A DNA stretch of 64,000 bases from contig JALPQD010000053.1 in the NCBI GenBank assembly GCA_023101885.1, positions 3,784,447-3,848,446 on the forward strand, written 5' to 3'. The DNA comes from Typhlomys cinereus. Taxonomy: Eukaryota > Chordata > Mammalia > Rodentia > Platacanthomyidae. The notes under the pieces are model-generated. The model saw only the letters and a list, made by a program, of their open reading frames with translations, made no database searches and had not been told where the DNA came from. Numbering within the stretch: position 1 is the stretch's first letter; each line of letters opens with the position of its first letter. The position numbers and the translations under genes were made by a program. Positions 10,831-30,200 of the stretch are shown piece after piece.

Positions 10831-11200
10831 AGTAGTTGAGTTGGGCCATATTCACTAGGCTTAAATTCACTTTAAGGCTTTTGGGCCTTTACCATGTTGG
10901 AAGAAAATCTCTCTTTTGCACTTTGCCTTTAGAATGTCTTGCTGGGTCCTGCTGTCTGTTAGGTCAGAGTGATGCCATAAAGGGTGGCTCCACCTTCCAG
11001 AAAGCAAAGGCCAGGACATCCTCCCACTCTCTGGCTCCCCCGGTCACATGACTTGCCCACTGAGTCCTGCACCTTCGCTCCACAGTTCCCACTGAAAATC
11101 AGCTTCCGTTACATATATAGAACCTACTCATTCAGGGGTCCTTCAAGTTCTACCAACCAAAGAAAGGCTTAAAGGGCCCTCTCATGCCAGTAACATCAGT

Positions 11201-11206
11201 TTTATT
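11201..11206 (-). terminator. TPM2: TPM2 distal poly(A) signal (after exon 9d)
   Basis: TTTATT on the plus strand is AATAAA in the gene's sense, about 50 nt past the exon 9d stop codon. It would end the smooth-muscle/non-muscle transcripts with a very short 3-prime UTR. Confidence 0.8.
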
Positions 11207-11251
11207 GGCTTGGGGTGTCAACTATAGCCTGGGAGGGGACAAGGCCGGCCC

Positions 11252-19149
<7,898 letters not shown>

Positions 19150-19150
<1 letters not shown>

Positions 19151-20560
19151 AGTTTCCTGTAAATCCCCCCCAGATTAAATGTCTCTCGGGGACGGATCTC
19201 CAGCGCACTCCGAGTGCCTCAGTTTACTCCCAAGTTTCAGACTCCAGGTTTGCGCTATTGTGGCGGTGGTGGTGGAGACGGAGTCTGGTGGAGGGATTGG
19301 GGAAACTGAGGCAGGAGGTCTACAGTCCCCCAGGACGTCCCCTCCCAGCCCTAGTCCCTGGAGCCAGGGCCCCTCCTTTGCGAGCGCCAGCCTGCCCCGC
19401 TCCCCACGTGCCCCGCATATTTTCCACGCGGCTGCGGCCTCGCTGGCCAGGACGCTGTCCCCGCCCCCACTCCCACCCGGGACACGTCCCTCCCCGCCCC
19501 TCGGGCACCGTCTGCTGTCCCTTTCGCCTCTCTTTTCCCCGCGCCCGCCCCTTCTCCCTTTCTCCCAGCGGACTCTACTCTTTCCCAGAGGACCAACTTT
19601 ATGCCAAAACTTCTTTTCTGCCCTTTTTTGGGCTGTTTCTCCGTGGGGAGGCGGGGCCGGGACTCAGGGAAGGATTACGCAGCCTCTTGGGCTTGGGGAG
19701 CAGGAAGGGAGTGGGATACCCCTCTGCAGGAGGCCTCAAGAAACAGCCTGCCCCCCCTCCCGGAGAGCCGAGTGCTGGAGTCGCGAAGTCAGGCGCAGGG
19801 GCCCCAGACTGGGTGGGGTGGGCGAAGGAGGAAGTACCAAGACGCCCGGAGGAAGAAAAAAGCAGCAGCCGGGAGAAGGCGAAGCTGGAGAACGTCTTGT
19901 GGGGCCCCCCGCTCCGCGGGTGCACAGGGGACCGAAACTTGGGGTTTTCCTACTGTTTGGGAACCGTGGGAATCCTGAGCCGAGAGAAGGGCGGTGGGGA
20001 GCGAGATCTTCTCTGCTTGCTTTCTGCACTCGGAACACACTCGATCTGACCCCTCAGTGTGGACTGCGACCCGTCGCTTGTGCTGGTCCTTAAACTCTGC
20101 GTAAGGCAAAGATTGTTCATCTATCGTGTAAGACTCTGCTAGACTTATGGGGTTAGTACCCTCCACACGCACACATACACCCTGTTCCCCTTGCACTTTG
20201 CTTTTCATATACATTAAATCCTGGAGCTCCGCCTTGCTATGGGATTAGGTTCCTCCTTGAAGTAGACGTGGACTGAATGCGCGCAGCTCTGTATGTTATT
20301 TTTTGAGTCTGTGGTGGCCTTCCTCCTGGTTTCCCTAGCTGAGCAATTCATTTAACTACCCTTCAGTATTGCTGCCAAAGATTTCTTTTTAAGTTAATGG
20401 GAATGGGATCTAAAAATCCTCCAGTGCCCCTCCCTATTCCCTTTGTGCTTTCATATCTTGAAGGAAAAAAACGCACACACATTTCTTAATATGGTATAGA
20501 ACGTCCTTTGTCTCAGCCTCTGCCTAGCTCTGTAGCCTCAAGGTTTATTTCCAACCTCAC
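19150..20560. other. GC-rich flank of TPM2, no supported gene
   Basis: High GC from about 19300 to 19560 and 19840-20000 leaves long open frames in several frames of both strands, including about 300 codons on the plus strand at 19179-20093. None has recognisable domains, and overlapping open frames in other phases argue for composition rather than coding. Confidence 0.5.
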
Positions 20561-20940
20561 CCTCAGCCACACTTGAACTTCATCTTACATTCGTATTGAG
20601 CTATGTACAGGGGCTGGAAATAGCCTAAACGGCTTCCACATTTCATGCATTCTGTTCCCTCTCCCTAAAACGCCCTTCCCCTAAGTTGATTCCTAGTGGC
20701 CTTTAAGGCTCAGATCAAGTGTCAGCTTTTCTGGGACGTCTTCCCTGGCCGCTTCCCCTCCTGAGTCCTTCCACCTAGGAGGTGCTTGCTCCTGGTGTAG
20801 GTTCCTTTCATTCTTATTTTAACCCTATTTTTTCTACTCCTTATTTTTGTGAATCCTCCAGAACAGAGACTATGGTTTCCAGTTCTGAGTCCCCAATGCC
20901 TAGCACAGCACCAAGCTCAGAGTGGCACTTGATATTTGTC
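20560..20940 (+). mobile_element. L2-like LINE 3-prime end
   Basis: Order of phrases: CTCAGATCAAGTGTCAGC, TTCTGGGACGTCTTCCCTGG, CCAGAACAGAGACTATGG, CCCCAATGCCTAGCACAGCA, and TGGCACTTGATATTTGTC at the end. This matches the 3-prime portion of the mammalian-wide L2 family as I know it. It is an old, immobile fossil. Confidence 0.6.
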
Positions 20941-20980
20941 ATATGAGACTTTTACATGTAGGTACACAAATACACCAGCT

Positions 20981-21304
20981 GGGATGGAGAGGTGGCTCAG
21001 GGGTTAAGCCTCTGCCTTGCAGGAGGAAGGTCCTGAGTTCGGATCCTACACCCCACGTATAGACGCCAGGTGGAAGCAGAGGCGGCCTGCGCTTCTGGTC
21101 CTGGAAGGGCGGAGCCTGTGAATCCCGGGGCTGAGTGAACAGGGAGGAGGTGGAGGCGTCCATGGTGGTTCCTGAATTCGTCCGTGGTTCTACACACACA
21201 CACACATACATGCACACACATACATACACACACGCGTACACGCACAATTGAATAAATAATAAAAAATTAAAAACAAAAAACAAAAAACAACAACAACAAA
21301 AAAA
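20981..21304 (+). mobile_element. Young B2-like SINE with 15-bp target-site duplication
   Basis: Same subfamily as 9531-9849: GGTGGCTCAGGGGTTAAGCC, GGTCCTGAGTTCGGATCC, the GC-rich body and a CA-rich tract, ending AATTGAATAAATAATAAAAA. A perfect duplication ACAAATACACCAGCT lies at 20966-20980 and 21305-21319, marking a recent insertion. Confidence 0.85.
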
Positions 21305-21518
21305 ACAAATACACCAGCTAATATGGTGGCAATCTAGAGGAATTCATGGTCTAGTGCCACACTTCTCAAACCTTTGGTATCAGAACATCTTATGCTCCTA
21401 AAAATTATTGAAGATCCCAACCATTTTGGAAATGAGTTGTATCAATAAAGCAATACTTGTATTAAAATGGAAACAGAAAATCTAAAGATTTCTAATAATT
21501 CTTTAAGAAGCAATAAAG

Positions 21519-21690
21519 GCTGGCTGGGGATGTAGCTGAGTGCTTGCCTAGCACACATGAAGCTCTGAGTCAGATCCCCAACACCACATAAGCCGGACAT
21601 GGTACTTGCATGTAACTCCAGTGCTTGGGAGGTAGAGGCAGAAAGTTCAGAAGTTCTAGGTCATTCTTGGCTATGTAATGAATTTTTTTC
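21519..21690 (+). mobile_element. ID unit followed by B1 (composite SINE)
   Basis: An ID-type head (GGCTGGGGATGTAGCTGAGT, GCCTAGCACACATGAAGC) is joined to a B1 monomer (AAGCCGGACATGGTACTTGC, GCTTGGGAGGTAGAGGCAGA). The ID-then-B1 order is that of B4/ID_B1-type rodent SINEs. Confidence 0.6.
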
Positions 21691-22286
21691 ATGTGTAGTT
21701 GTGGGTATGTATAGGTGTGTGATGGGTGTTTGAAGAAGAGGGCACTGTGTTGCCCGTGGAGGCCCAAGGGTGACAGAAGGATCAAGATAGATTGCTCTAC
21801 TTCCTTATTGCTTTGCTCTAGGGTTTCCTAGGTGCCACCTTCCAGGGCTGCAAGTGCAGCCATTTCTGCCTGGTAGTTTTTTAAAAATATTTTATTTATT
21901 ATTTATTTATTTTGTGTGTGTGTGTGTATGTGTGTGTGTGTGTGTGTGTATGTGTGTGTATGTATTAAAGGGCACTGTATATCCCTGTGGAGGACAAGGA
22001 TGACTTGGAGAACCAGTGGATTGCTTCTACCTCCTTCTTGCTTCCTCCTGGGGTTTCCTAGGCTCCATTCACCCCCAGGGCTAGGAGTGCAGGCCACTAC
22101 TGGTTTTTTTTTAACGTGGGACCTGGGATGCAAACTCAGGATCTTCTGCTTAGGAGACAGAGTCTTAACCCTTGAACCATCTCTCCAGCTCCTGTCTGGT
22201 GTTTGTTTGTTTGTTTTTGGGATCTGAACTCAGGTCCTTCTGCTTACAAGGTAAAGGTTAATTCTTGAGCCATCTCTCCAAACCAT
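21691..22286 (-). mobile_element. Antisense B2-like SINE split by a second antisense B2-like SINE
   Basis: The outer copy's body is at 21691-21874 (GGGCACTGTGTTGCCCGTGG, GCAGCCATTTCTGCCTGGT) and its head at 22192-22286 (GGGATCTGAACTCAGGTCCT, GAGCCATCTCTCC). Between them, about 21880-22191, is a complete antisense element with its own (TG)n, body and head ending CCATCTCTCCAGCTC. A 9-base near-duplicate CTG(C/T)CTGGT at 21866-21874 and 22192-22200 flanks the insert. Confidence 0.7.
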
Positions 22287-22805
22287 ATGTAGTGATTCTG
22301 AGGCCATTCTGTCTTAAAAAACAAAACACATTTTGATCATGTTAACATAAATGACATTTTAAACAAAAGTAACTGTGTACTTTTTCTTTAAATTAGTTGG
22401 AGAATACATTTTGCTAAGTTTTTTGGAAGGGGGAATTGAGACAGGATCTTGTAGAGAGGGGGTCGAACCAATACAGTATGATCTTGAACTTCTGATCCTT
22501 TTTGGGTAATTATTTACCCATACTTGTTATGTATTCCTCAGTCATTTGAAAAATATTGACTCACTGAGTCATGCAGAGCTTTAAAATGCTGACACATTTC
22601 ATTATTTTATGCTCTATAAAAATTCTTTAATACCTTGTTTTTTTTTAATATAAAGTTTACAACTATGCTTTAAATTTGGAGAAACTGCGAAGTCATAATG
22701 GCAGATACAAGTTTTCCAAAATTTCAATTTTCACTTGAGAGTTTAAATTCTATAATCAATTAGTAACAAATACTGTCAGATATTTTTCCTGAAGTGGTAG
22801 ACTCA

Positions 22806-22809
22806 CTCT

Positions 22810-22862
<53 letters not shown>

Positions 22863-23010
22863 ACGGTTGAGCAAGTTCGTGGAGGACAGAGGACAACTTT
22901 AGCAAGTTGGTTCTCTCACACTGTGGACTTCTAGAGATGAGACTAACACTAAGGTCATTGGGTTTTTTGAGCAGGTACCTTGCTTGCTGAGCCACTTTGC
23001 CAAACCCTCG
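22806..23010 (-). mobile_element. (GA)n tract and antisense B3-like SINE
   Basis: About 27 GA repeats (22813-22861) lead into an antisense B3-type body (GTGGAGGACAGAGGACAACT, GAGCAGGTACCTTGCTTGCT) ending at the head GAGCCACTTTGCC. Confidence 0.6.
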
Positions 23011-23227
23011 CTGTTCCTTTTTTGAGAAAAGGACTGTTAGATACCCAAGTCTGAGAACTATAGTCATTCTTTTACACAAACATGCTATTCCTCCAACAGA
23101 ACAAAACGCCCAGCTGATTCTGTTCAACACTCAAAAAATAGTCTAGATGCTTTCCTCAGGAAAGCCAACACTTTGGTATGCAGAAGTGCTATATGCATAC
23201 TTCCTGGTTCAGTACACAGATTGCTGA

Positions 23228-23535
23228 AAAGGAATGGTAGTTTAAAACTGTAATTCCAGCACTTACAGAAAGAGGCGGGAGGATCAGAGTTCAAGGCCAG
23301 CCTCAGCTATATAGTGAATTCAAAGGACAGCCTGGATTACATGAGACCTATTTCAAAGTGTGTGTGTGTGGGGGCTTTTCCTCAAGAATTAACACTGAGG
23401 GCTGAGGTAGAGTGCTTGCCTATCATGCATGGAGCCTTGGGTTCAGTTTCCAGCACTTCATAAATTGTATATTAGGTAGAGTGAGGGGCCTCAGTTCAAG
23501 GTCAGTCAGGGTTGCATGAGACCCTCCCCCCTTTT
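23228..23535 (+). mobile_element. B1, then ID-like and B1-like units
   Basis: A B1 monomer at 23228-23358 (ACTGTAATTCCAGCACTTAC, GTTCAAGGCCAGCCTCAGC) is followed by an ID-like unit at 23392-23460 (GGCTGAGGTAGAGTGCTTGC) and a short B1-like end (GTTCAAGGTCAGTCAGGG) at 23490-23530. Confidence 0.6.
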
Positions 23536-23667
23536 TAAGAAGATAATAAAATTAACCTTTTTTGTCTACTGATGAAGCAAATGAAAAGAAGTAACCTTTT
23601 TTATTGCTATTTATATAAGGACACTCACATATATGTATCAGGGTTTCATTAGCCCAAGCTGATCCTG

Positions 23668-23976
23668 GGCTTGAGAGATGGCTCAGGGCTTAAGACTTTG
23701 CCTCCAAAGTAGAAAGTCTAAGTTTGGATTCCGGGTCCCATGTAAAAAGCCAGGCAGAAACTGGGGTGGTGGGGCAGCTTGCACTCTGGCCCTGGTGGGC
23801 AAAACTCTGGGAAATCCAGAGCCAAGCAAAAAAGAGGTAGAAATAATCCAGGATGATTTTCGAAGTCAACCTTGGTCCCTCACAGGGACACACAGTGCCC
23901 TCTGACACACACACACACACACAAATTCCCCCACCACACAAAATAAATAAATAAAAATTAAAAAAAAAAAAAAAAC
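23668..23976 (+). mobile_element. B2-like SINE, older subfamily
   Basis: Head GGGCTTGAGAGATGGCTCAG, then TCTAAGTTTGGATTCCGGGT, the body AGAGCCAAGCAAAAAAGAGG and CACACAGTGCCCTCTGACAC, a (CA)n tract, and an AAATAAATAAATAAAAATTAAAA tail. Confidence 0.8.
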
Positions 23977-24539
23977 TCTCCTGATCCTCTTGCCTCTATT
24001 TTCCTCATGCTGGGATTACAAGCTACCTACCAACACTACACTTAGAGTACCAGAGGTCATTCTTAAATAAAACTGGCATTTATTTCTTAAATTACTCATG
24101 CTTGTGGTGAACATAGTGATCTATTAATAGAATTTAAAGCTACTTCTTGATTTGTGCTTAGGCAGTTTTTCTCACTAATAGTTTCACTGTAAATGTTGAT
24201 TTGTGAGAAGGGAAATTAATGCTTCCTCAGTATGAAAATAATTTTGACTTCTGAACATCTGAAAGAGTCATGGGGCCAAAAGCCCAATTCGAAAACCTGC
24301 TACTCTAAAGGATATTAAGAGTCTCTCCCCAGATTCCTGAGCTCTCACCAGCAGGAGATACGTGTCTGGTCTGTTTCTGAAGATACGACAGGGAAGTGGC
24401 AGCAGAACTCATAGCTGGAGTCCAGTCTAGACCATCACTGTAGGGAAGGTTGTAGAAGGGATCTGGCCAAGGCCCTCAAGTCACGGTGCTGTGACATTGA
24501 ATCTGGAGTCCAGGAAGCACTGTAGTTTGTGGTGGAGTT

Positions 24540-24640
24540 ACCAGTCTGTGCGTCAGAGAAGTGATAATACATCGCAGTTTTCCAGTGCTTAGCTCGGGCA
24601 TGACTTAGTAAATATTGAATGAATGAATCAGAGGTGACAG
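24540..24640 (-). mobile_element. MIR-like fragment
   Basis: The phrase GTGCTTAGCTCGGGCATGAC then TTAGTAAATATTGAATGAATGAATC resembles the widespread end of antisense MIR/L2-type repeats. It lies between TPM2 and TLN1; the flanks (24000-24540 and 24640-25530) show no gene. Confidence 0.4.
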
Positions 24641-25546
24641 AAGTGATGGTAGGAAGTTGGCACCATCCCTAATGGGTTGTTCTGGGGGAAGACAAGTATT
24701 TTTGTCTACTTTGAAGGTACTGTAATGGAAGGGAAGGTGTTAGATATCCAAAGTAGTAGCAAATGGGTTGTATTCTGTTTGAAGAGCGACATATCAGGCA
24801 GCAGAGCTTAGCTAGAGAATCTTGCATGAAGATAGCAGCCCGTGCAAGAGGGCTGTCGCTCACTCTGAGCAGGGGGGTGGGGGTAAAGGCAGAAGTAGTA
24901 GACCTATCTTATGCGTCGGATTGTCCGACCACCCCTCCAAGGAACATACAGATAAACCAGGCTGCCTGAACAGAGCGTCCTTCCTGCCTGGCCACTAGGG
25001 GCGCTCTGCTCCTCCAGCCAGAAAGTTTTCACATCTGGATTAAGCTCAGTGCCTTTTTCTTTCTGTTTGTGTTGGAGAGGAGCATCTAACCCAATCCACA
25101 GTAGCACCATCAGGGAGCCTCAAGCTGGAATGTTATACTTGCTATTAGCACTGTGAACACAGTTATTTTACATTCAGACATTAAATTTTTATAGTCTTAT
25201 TTCAGTAAAGTCATTTTTGAAAAGTTGAATCTGGCCAGGAACTAAATCTGAAATCTGCTCTGAAACTCTAAACTGGTTATGAAGAATAAAGTGTCCTGCT
25301 AGCCAGAGGGCAGCGGCACTGCTGGCCCAGCTACAGAAACACCTGGAGAAGCTCAGGTTCTCACCAGTGAGATGAACAAGAGAAGAATGGCTTCTCAGGC
25401 ACAGTTCTCTAGTAGGGTTCAGGAAAGAGGAAGGGATCGGAGGAGTCTAATCTCTCTCTTACTTTGAGCCCACCACGCTGAATGACACCACTCAAGAGGA
25501 CCTCCATCTCCTCAGGAAGCCAGGAAGCGTTCTAGATAGAATCACT

Positions 25547-25552
25547 TTTATT
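25547..25552 (-). terminator. TLN1: TLN1 poly(A) signal
   Basis: TTTATT on the plus strand is AATAAA in the sense direction, about 425 nt past the TLN1 stop codon at 25976-25978. The 3-prime UTR therefore runs about 25530-25975. Confidence 0.8.
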
Positions 25553-25975
25553 GGAGCATGACCTGTTTGGAGTTTCAAACCCCAAGGCTCCATAGGTAGC
25601 TGCAATAAAGGGTAGATAGTATCAAAACGGGAGAGTTGAGCTGATGTGGCTGTGGGGATTGGCTGGAAGCTGCTGTCAGGCAGGAGCAGCTGGGGCCTTG
25701 GCAGGTTCAGACTGAGGTACAGCAGCGTTAATAATACTCTTGAGCGTTAATACTCTGGGAAAGGGCAGGCACTTAGGGTCCCCGGGGCACGAAGGCACTT
25801 GGAGTCAGGAAGGGGACGGGGATGTGCAGTGGGACTCGGCAGGGCCAGGCCCAGGGGTTGGCAGGCACTTGGGGAATGCTGGGATTGGGCAAATTGGGCC
25901 CTCATAGCCCAGAAGGCTTTGGTAGTGGCAGGCACAGTCTCTGGGCTGGGTCTGTATTAAATAGAAGCATCTTCC

Positions 25976-27264
25976 CTAGTGCTCATCTCGAAGCTCTGAA
26001 GGAAGAAACTTGTACTGTTGTTGCCGGATCTGAGCCAGCTTCTTCCGCGCCTCCTCCAGCTCTCTTTCCTTCCGAAGCATCTCTTCCTGGGCTGCAATGA
26101 TCTGTGGATGGAGAGCCGAGACTCAGCTAAGCACGGGCATTAGGGGCAGAGGATGAATGGGTAGTGAGGGCAACAGGACCAGTTCCAAACAGTGTCTCTC
26201 TGAGCGGCTCACCTGGGCAATACCCCCAACCATCTTTTCCTTCACCACCACTGTCTCATTCTCCTGGTCTTCAAAAGCTGCAGCCTTCTGCGCTGCCTTC
26301 ACCAGGTTATCTGAGGCTCGCTTCACGGCATTGCCAGCAGCCTGTACAAGAGCGAAGAGCAATACTTGATACTCGGGCAGGGTCACAGTCAGTCCCTTGA
26401 CTCCTCCACAGCGGTGCATCTTGGTGGTGACAGCTGAAAGCATGACGGCCACGCGACAGCAGGATGGATCGGGGTCCTTACCTGGAGCCGTTTCATTGCC
26501 TCAGAGTCCTGGTCAGCCTTGACCTTGCAGGCCACCAGGAGCTGGGCTGTGGAGGCAGCCACCTGCTTGGCTGAGGAGATGAGCTTCTCCTGGCTGGCAT
26601 GGCCCTGGACAGCTGCATTCGCTGCCTCACACAGATTGTTAGTGGCTGCGGCCACCATCCGGGCCTAAAGCAGAGAGATTAGATTAAAATATGCTCTTGT
26701 TTTGGTACATTCTGCTCCAGCCCCCTTAACTCTCCCAAACTCAGAAAGACACAGTGGGTATTGTACACTTACCGCAGAAATGAGGCCTTGGGACCACTGC
26801 CCATCGTCCAGTGCATTGGCTGGAATGGCCCCCACCTGCGGAGGAAGGTGAGCCCTTTCAGGCCTTGCTCTCCTTGCTCCCGCCTGCCGCCCCGTTCCCA
26901 TTCTTCTACTACTGAAATACTAACCTTCCCTTGGGCCACCAGTTCCCTCTGGGCAGCTGATGCGGCCTTTACCAGTGCACTAGTAGCGGCTGCAATGGAC
27001 TTGGCAGCTTCTAGTATCTGCTCCTCGAAGTTCAAGGACTCATCTGCCTCCTGTGAAGAGGTGCAGGTTGTAGAGAGATGTAGTCAAGGACAAAGACGGG
27101 GCTCCAGGCACTATGAGGGGGGAAGGGAGTAGCACTGACCTTGGGCTTGGCCCGAGGCTTCAGCTGCTCCAGCTTTTTGGCTGCAGCCTCAATGGCAGCT
27201 GCAGCTCCCAGGAGCTCATTCTCAGCAATTACTGTGGGGTCCTCCGGATCCACCCATTCTGTTC
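25976..27264 (-). CDS. TLN1: TLN1 exons 52-57: R13 actin-binding domain and dimerisation helix
   Basis: Exons 27140-27264, 26925-27050, 26773-26835, 26482-26664, 26213-26341, 25976-26101 (residues about 2292-2541). They encode the five-helix THATCH (I/LWEQ) module, the C-terminal actin-binding site ABS3, and the final helix (EEMLRKERELEEARKKLAQI), which pairs into the antiparallel dimer and is needed for actin binding. The TAG follows DEH directly. Confidence 0.95.
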
Positions 27265-30200
27265 CTAGGGATAAAGGGGGAAGACGGAGGTTAAGGCAGA
27301 GCAGAGATGCCAAAAGCACTGGAAGTTTGGTTGGTGTCATTAACCAGGTTCTAGTTCCTATGGGACTATAAGCAGAGACTAGTTCAGAGCCGTCCAAGCA
27401 GGAAGGAGAGTGAGGGCCCTGACAGGACCTTCCCTTTCCTCCCTGTCCCCAGGACCCTTACCCTTCATGGCCTCAGCAGCTTGGATGAGCTCAGTGACCG
27501 AGCCAGCCACCCGCTTTGAGTGTCCTGTCAATTGCTGTTTCAATTCTGGGCTTGGCTTCTGCAAGGTCTGGGAAAGGGGGAAGCATCGGTCCTTAAGTTC
27601 CATACTGATCTATGAAACAGGGCAAACCACGCATCCAGCCTCCAGCTCAAGAGCACGCCACACAGCACGGTTCTCAACACCGTGTTCTTATTCAAGTGCA
27701 CTCCATGCATCATGCCACACGTATGTGAAGAGCGGGGCTGTGTCACTCACCGGCTGACAGGAAGCAAGGAGGATGATGAAATGACAAGGAATGGTGAAGG
27801 TGGAGAAGGGAGGTCAGGTGTGAAACAAGGAGACAAGAGGAAGAGGTAAGTTGGAGGAATGAAGACACTAGGAACAGAAAGGCACCGGGGAAAGGGAATT
27901 TGGAAATAAGAATGGGCCGAAGAAGTAGATGGGAGGGTAGGAAGAAGATTTGTGAAGAAAAGGGAGTTGGGCCCAAGAGCTGGGTTTTTAGGAAAAGGAC
28001 TGTATACTCAGAAAGGCGGGGACAAGGATCAAACGATCCCCCACCCTTACCAGCAGCACATGGTCCAGCAGTTCCAGGTAGCCATTGGCACATTCCCGAC
28101 CAAAGTGCAGAGCTCGAAGCCGGACATCAGGGGCCACTTCTGGGTGGAAAGCTGCTTCCTGCTCCCAGAGTAACAGGTTAGTTTCTGAGTTTCAGGCTTC
28201 CCAAAGCCTTGCAGTTTCACTGCCTCATGACCAGCATTCTTACCTTGCAGGCCCGAAGCATATCTGCAATAGCACGTCGACTCAGATTGGCTGTGGCGAT
28301 GACATCTTCCTGTCGACAGGAATTGCCAGCAGCAACAGCTTTGGCTGTCGCCATAGTAATACCCTTGGTCATTCGGATGAAATCTTCTGGGGTAGAGGTC
28401 TTGGCAGGTGGCTCTGGGGAACAGAAAACCTGATGGGGCAGAATGAAAAAGATTTTTACAGTGACTGAGACTAGAAGACAATGTAGTTGTGTCGTCTGGT
28501 TCACACATCTCCCAGTAGCTGCTGTAGGCCAAGTCCTTGCAGATGTTTGTATCATGGCTAACAGAACACAGAAGTCTGACTGCAGGGACTGGGGAGACTT
28601 TCTCTGAAATTAAAGTTCCAGCTTTTGGCTGGGGATTCAGCCCAGTTAGAACAGACAGGAGAGCAGGTCATGTGAGGAGTTTGTTGATGAGGAAAGAATA
28701 CACTTTGGGAGTTCAGGTGAGGCAAATATTTACAGTCTATCCCATTTCCTCTCTCTGACCCTCGTCTATGAAGTTCCAGACTGGTGCTCACCGCCAGCTC
28801 TTGCCGTATATGTTCTGTGGTTGCCTCCAGGGCCCGGGTGCCTTTGGTGGCCTCGTCTTCCACAGCCTTCACGGTCTTGAGCAGTGATGTCACATTGGTC
28901 ACCATCACCTGAAGGCGGCCGTGGGATGGGGAAGGTGTCATTTTAAGAAGAGGGGAAAATATATGAACCACTCCCTTCCCAATGTTGCCCCTCATGCCCT
29001 CCAACCTTGGCAGAGTTCTTGAGCTGCCACACTGCAGGGTCATCCCCAACTTTGCCAGCTGCAGCCTTTGTTGCACTGATAAGGTCTCCCAGGGCCTTGG
29101 CGACATCCTTCACCGCATTGATCAGCACCACCTGTGTGGGAGAGGTGCCGCTCCTCTGTGAGGACGAGCAATAGGACGTGGGCTTGAGACAGAAACAGGG
29201 TAGTTTGGTGGTTACCTGAGTCTCAGGGTCCTCAGCTCCCAGGCTGGCTGCACCAAGTTTGACCACATCAGCAAGGCGGGTAATAGTGGTCACTGAGGAC
29301 TGGGCGGCCTGTGCCAACTTCTCCTGGCTTCCAGCTGCATTCTGCACTAGGACCTTGGTGTCCTCCACCAGAACCTTTGCCGTCTTCAAAATGCCCTCCC
29401 TGGGGAGGAACCGTCTTGTCAACTCTCCTCAGAATCCCACCCTTCTAGATGGTTCCTCATTCAGGTTTTCCCCCCACGTCCCATCCTGTCTGCCTCCCTC
29501 TAGCTAGTTCCCTCCTCACCGGTGGTCAGCGAAAGTTTCAGCACCCTCACGATTGAGTGTGCCAGCAGTGGCAAACATGATGGTGGTGTCGAGGTCAGCG
29601 ATGATACCAGACACTGCACTGGCTGCTGTAATACAGGCCTGTGTGCCACGATTCCCAGCCTGGAGTGCAGCCAGGACGTGGGAGACCTGGGTAGGCAAAG
29701 TTACACAGTGCAACGTGAAAGGGGAAGTCACTGTTGCCTGCGAGAAGGACGAGAGGAGAAGACTGGGAAGGTGGAAGAAGTGGGAAAGACTATGGTTACC
29801 TTCTCGGACACTCTCCGGGCACACTCTATGAGCTCCTTCTTGGTGTAAACATCACTGGGGCTGCACTGCAGCGCTCCTGCTTTGGTGACCAGAGCGGCAC
29901 AGCCGTGGCCTAGCTCCTGTACTCGGTGCTTGATGTGGGCACCTATCTGTGAGAAGAGGGGATGTAAATGGCTTTTGTAAGAGGTTCGAATGGTAACTCC
30001 ACTACCTCGAAAGTCACTGAATGTAGAAAGTGTATGTACTATGAACTAACGGAATTGTGAGAAAAAGTTCCCAGCGCAGGCTTTCCTGGCTTTGTGTTCT
30101 TTAGGCAGGAGGTCACCTCCTACACACGGAAAGTACTAGTGTGAAGGCACCGACTGGTGAGGTTGTTTTAAGCACAGCATGGAGGAGGAGAGCAGCACGT

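Noticed and set aside
19179..20093. A 304-codon open frame on the plus strand upstream of TPM2, with a second 263-codon frame overlapping it
   Set aside because: The region is very GC-rich, several frames on both strands are open at once, the translation is proline/arginine/glycine-biased with no domain, and no splice or initiation context supports it. Composition explains it.
22300..22750. A/T-rich stretch between TPM2 and TLN1 considered as a retroviral LTR
   Set aside because: No TG...CA ends, primer-binding site or flanking duplication could be found. It is left unassigned.
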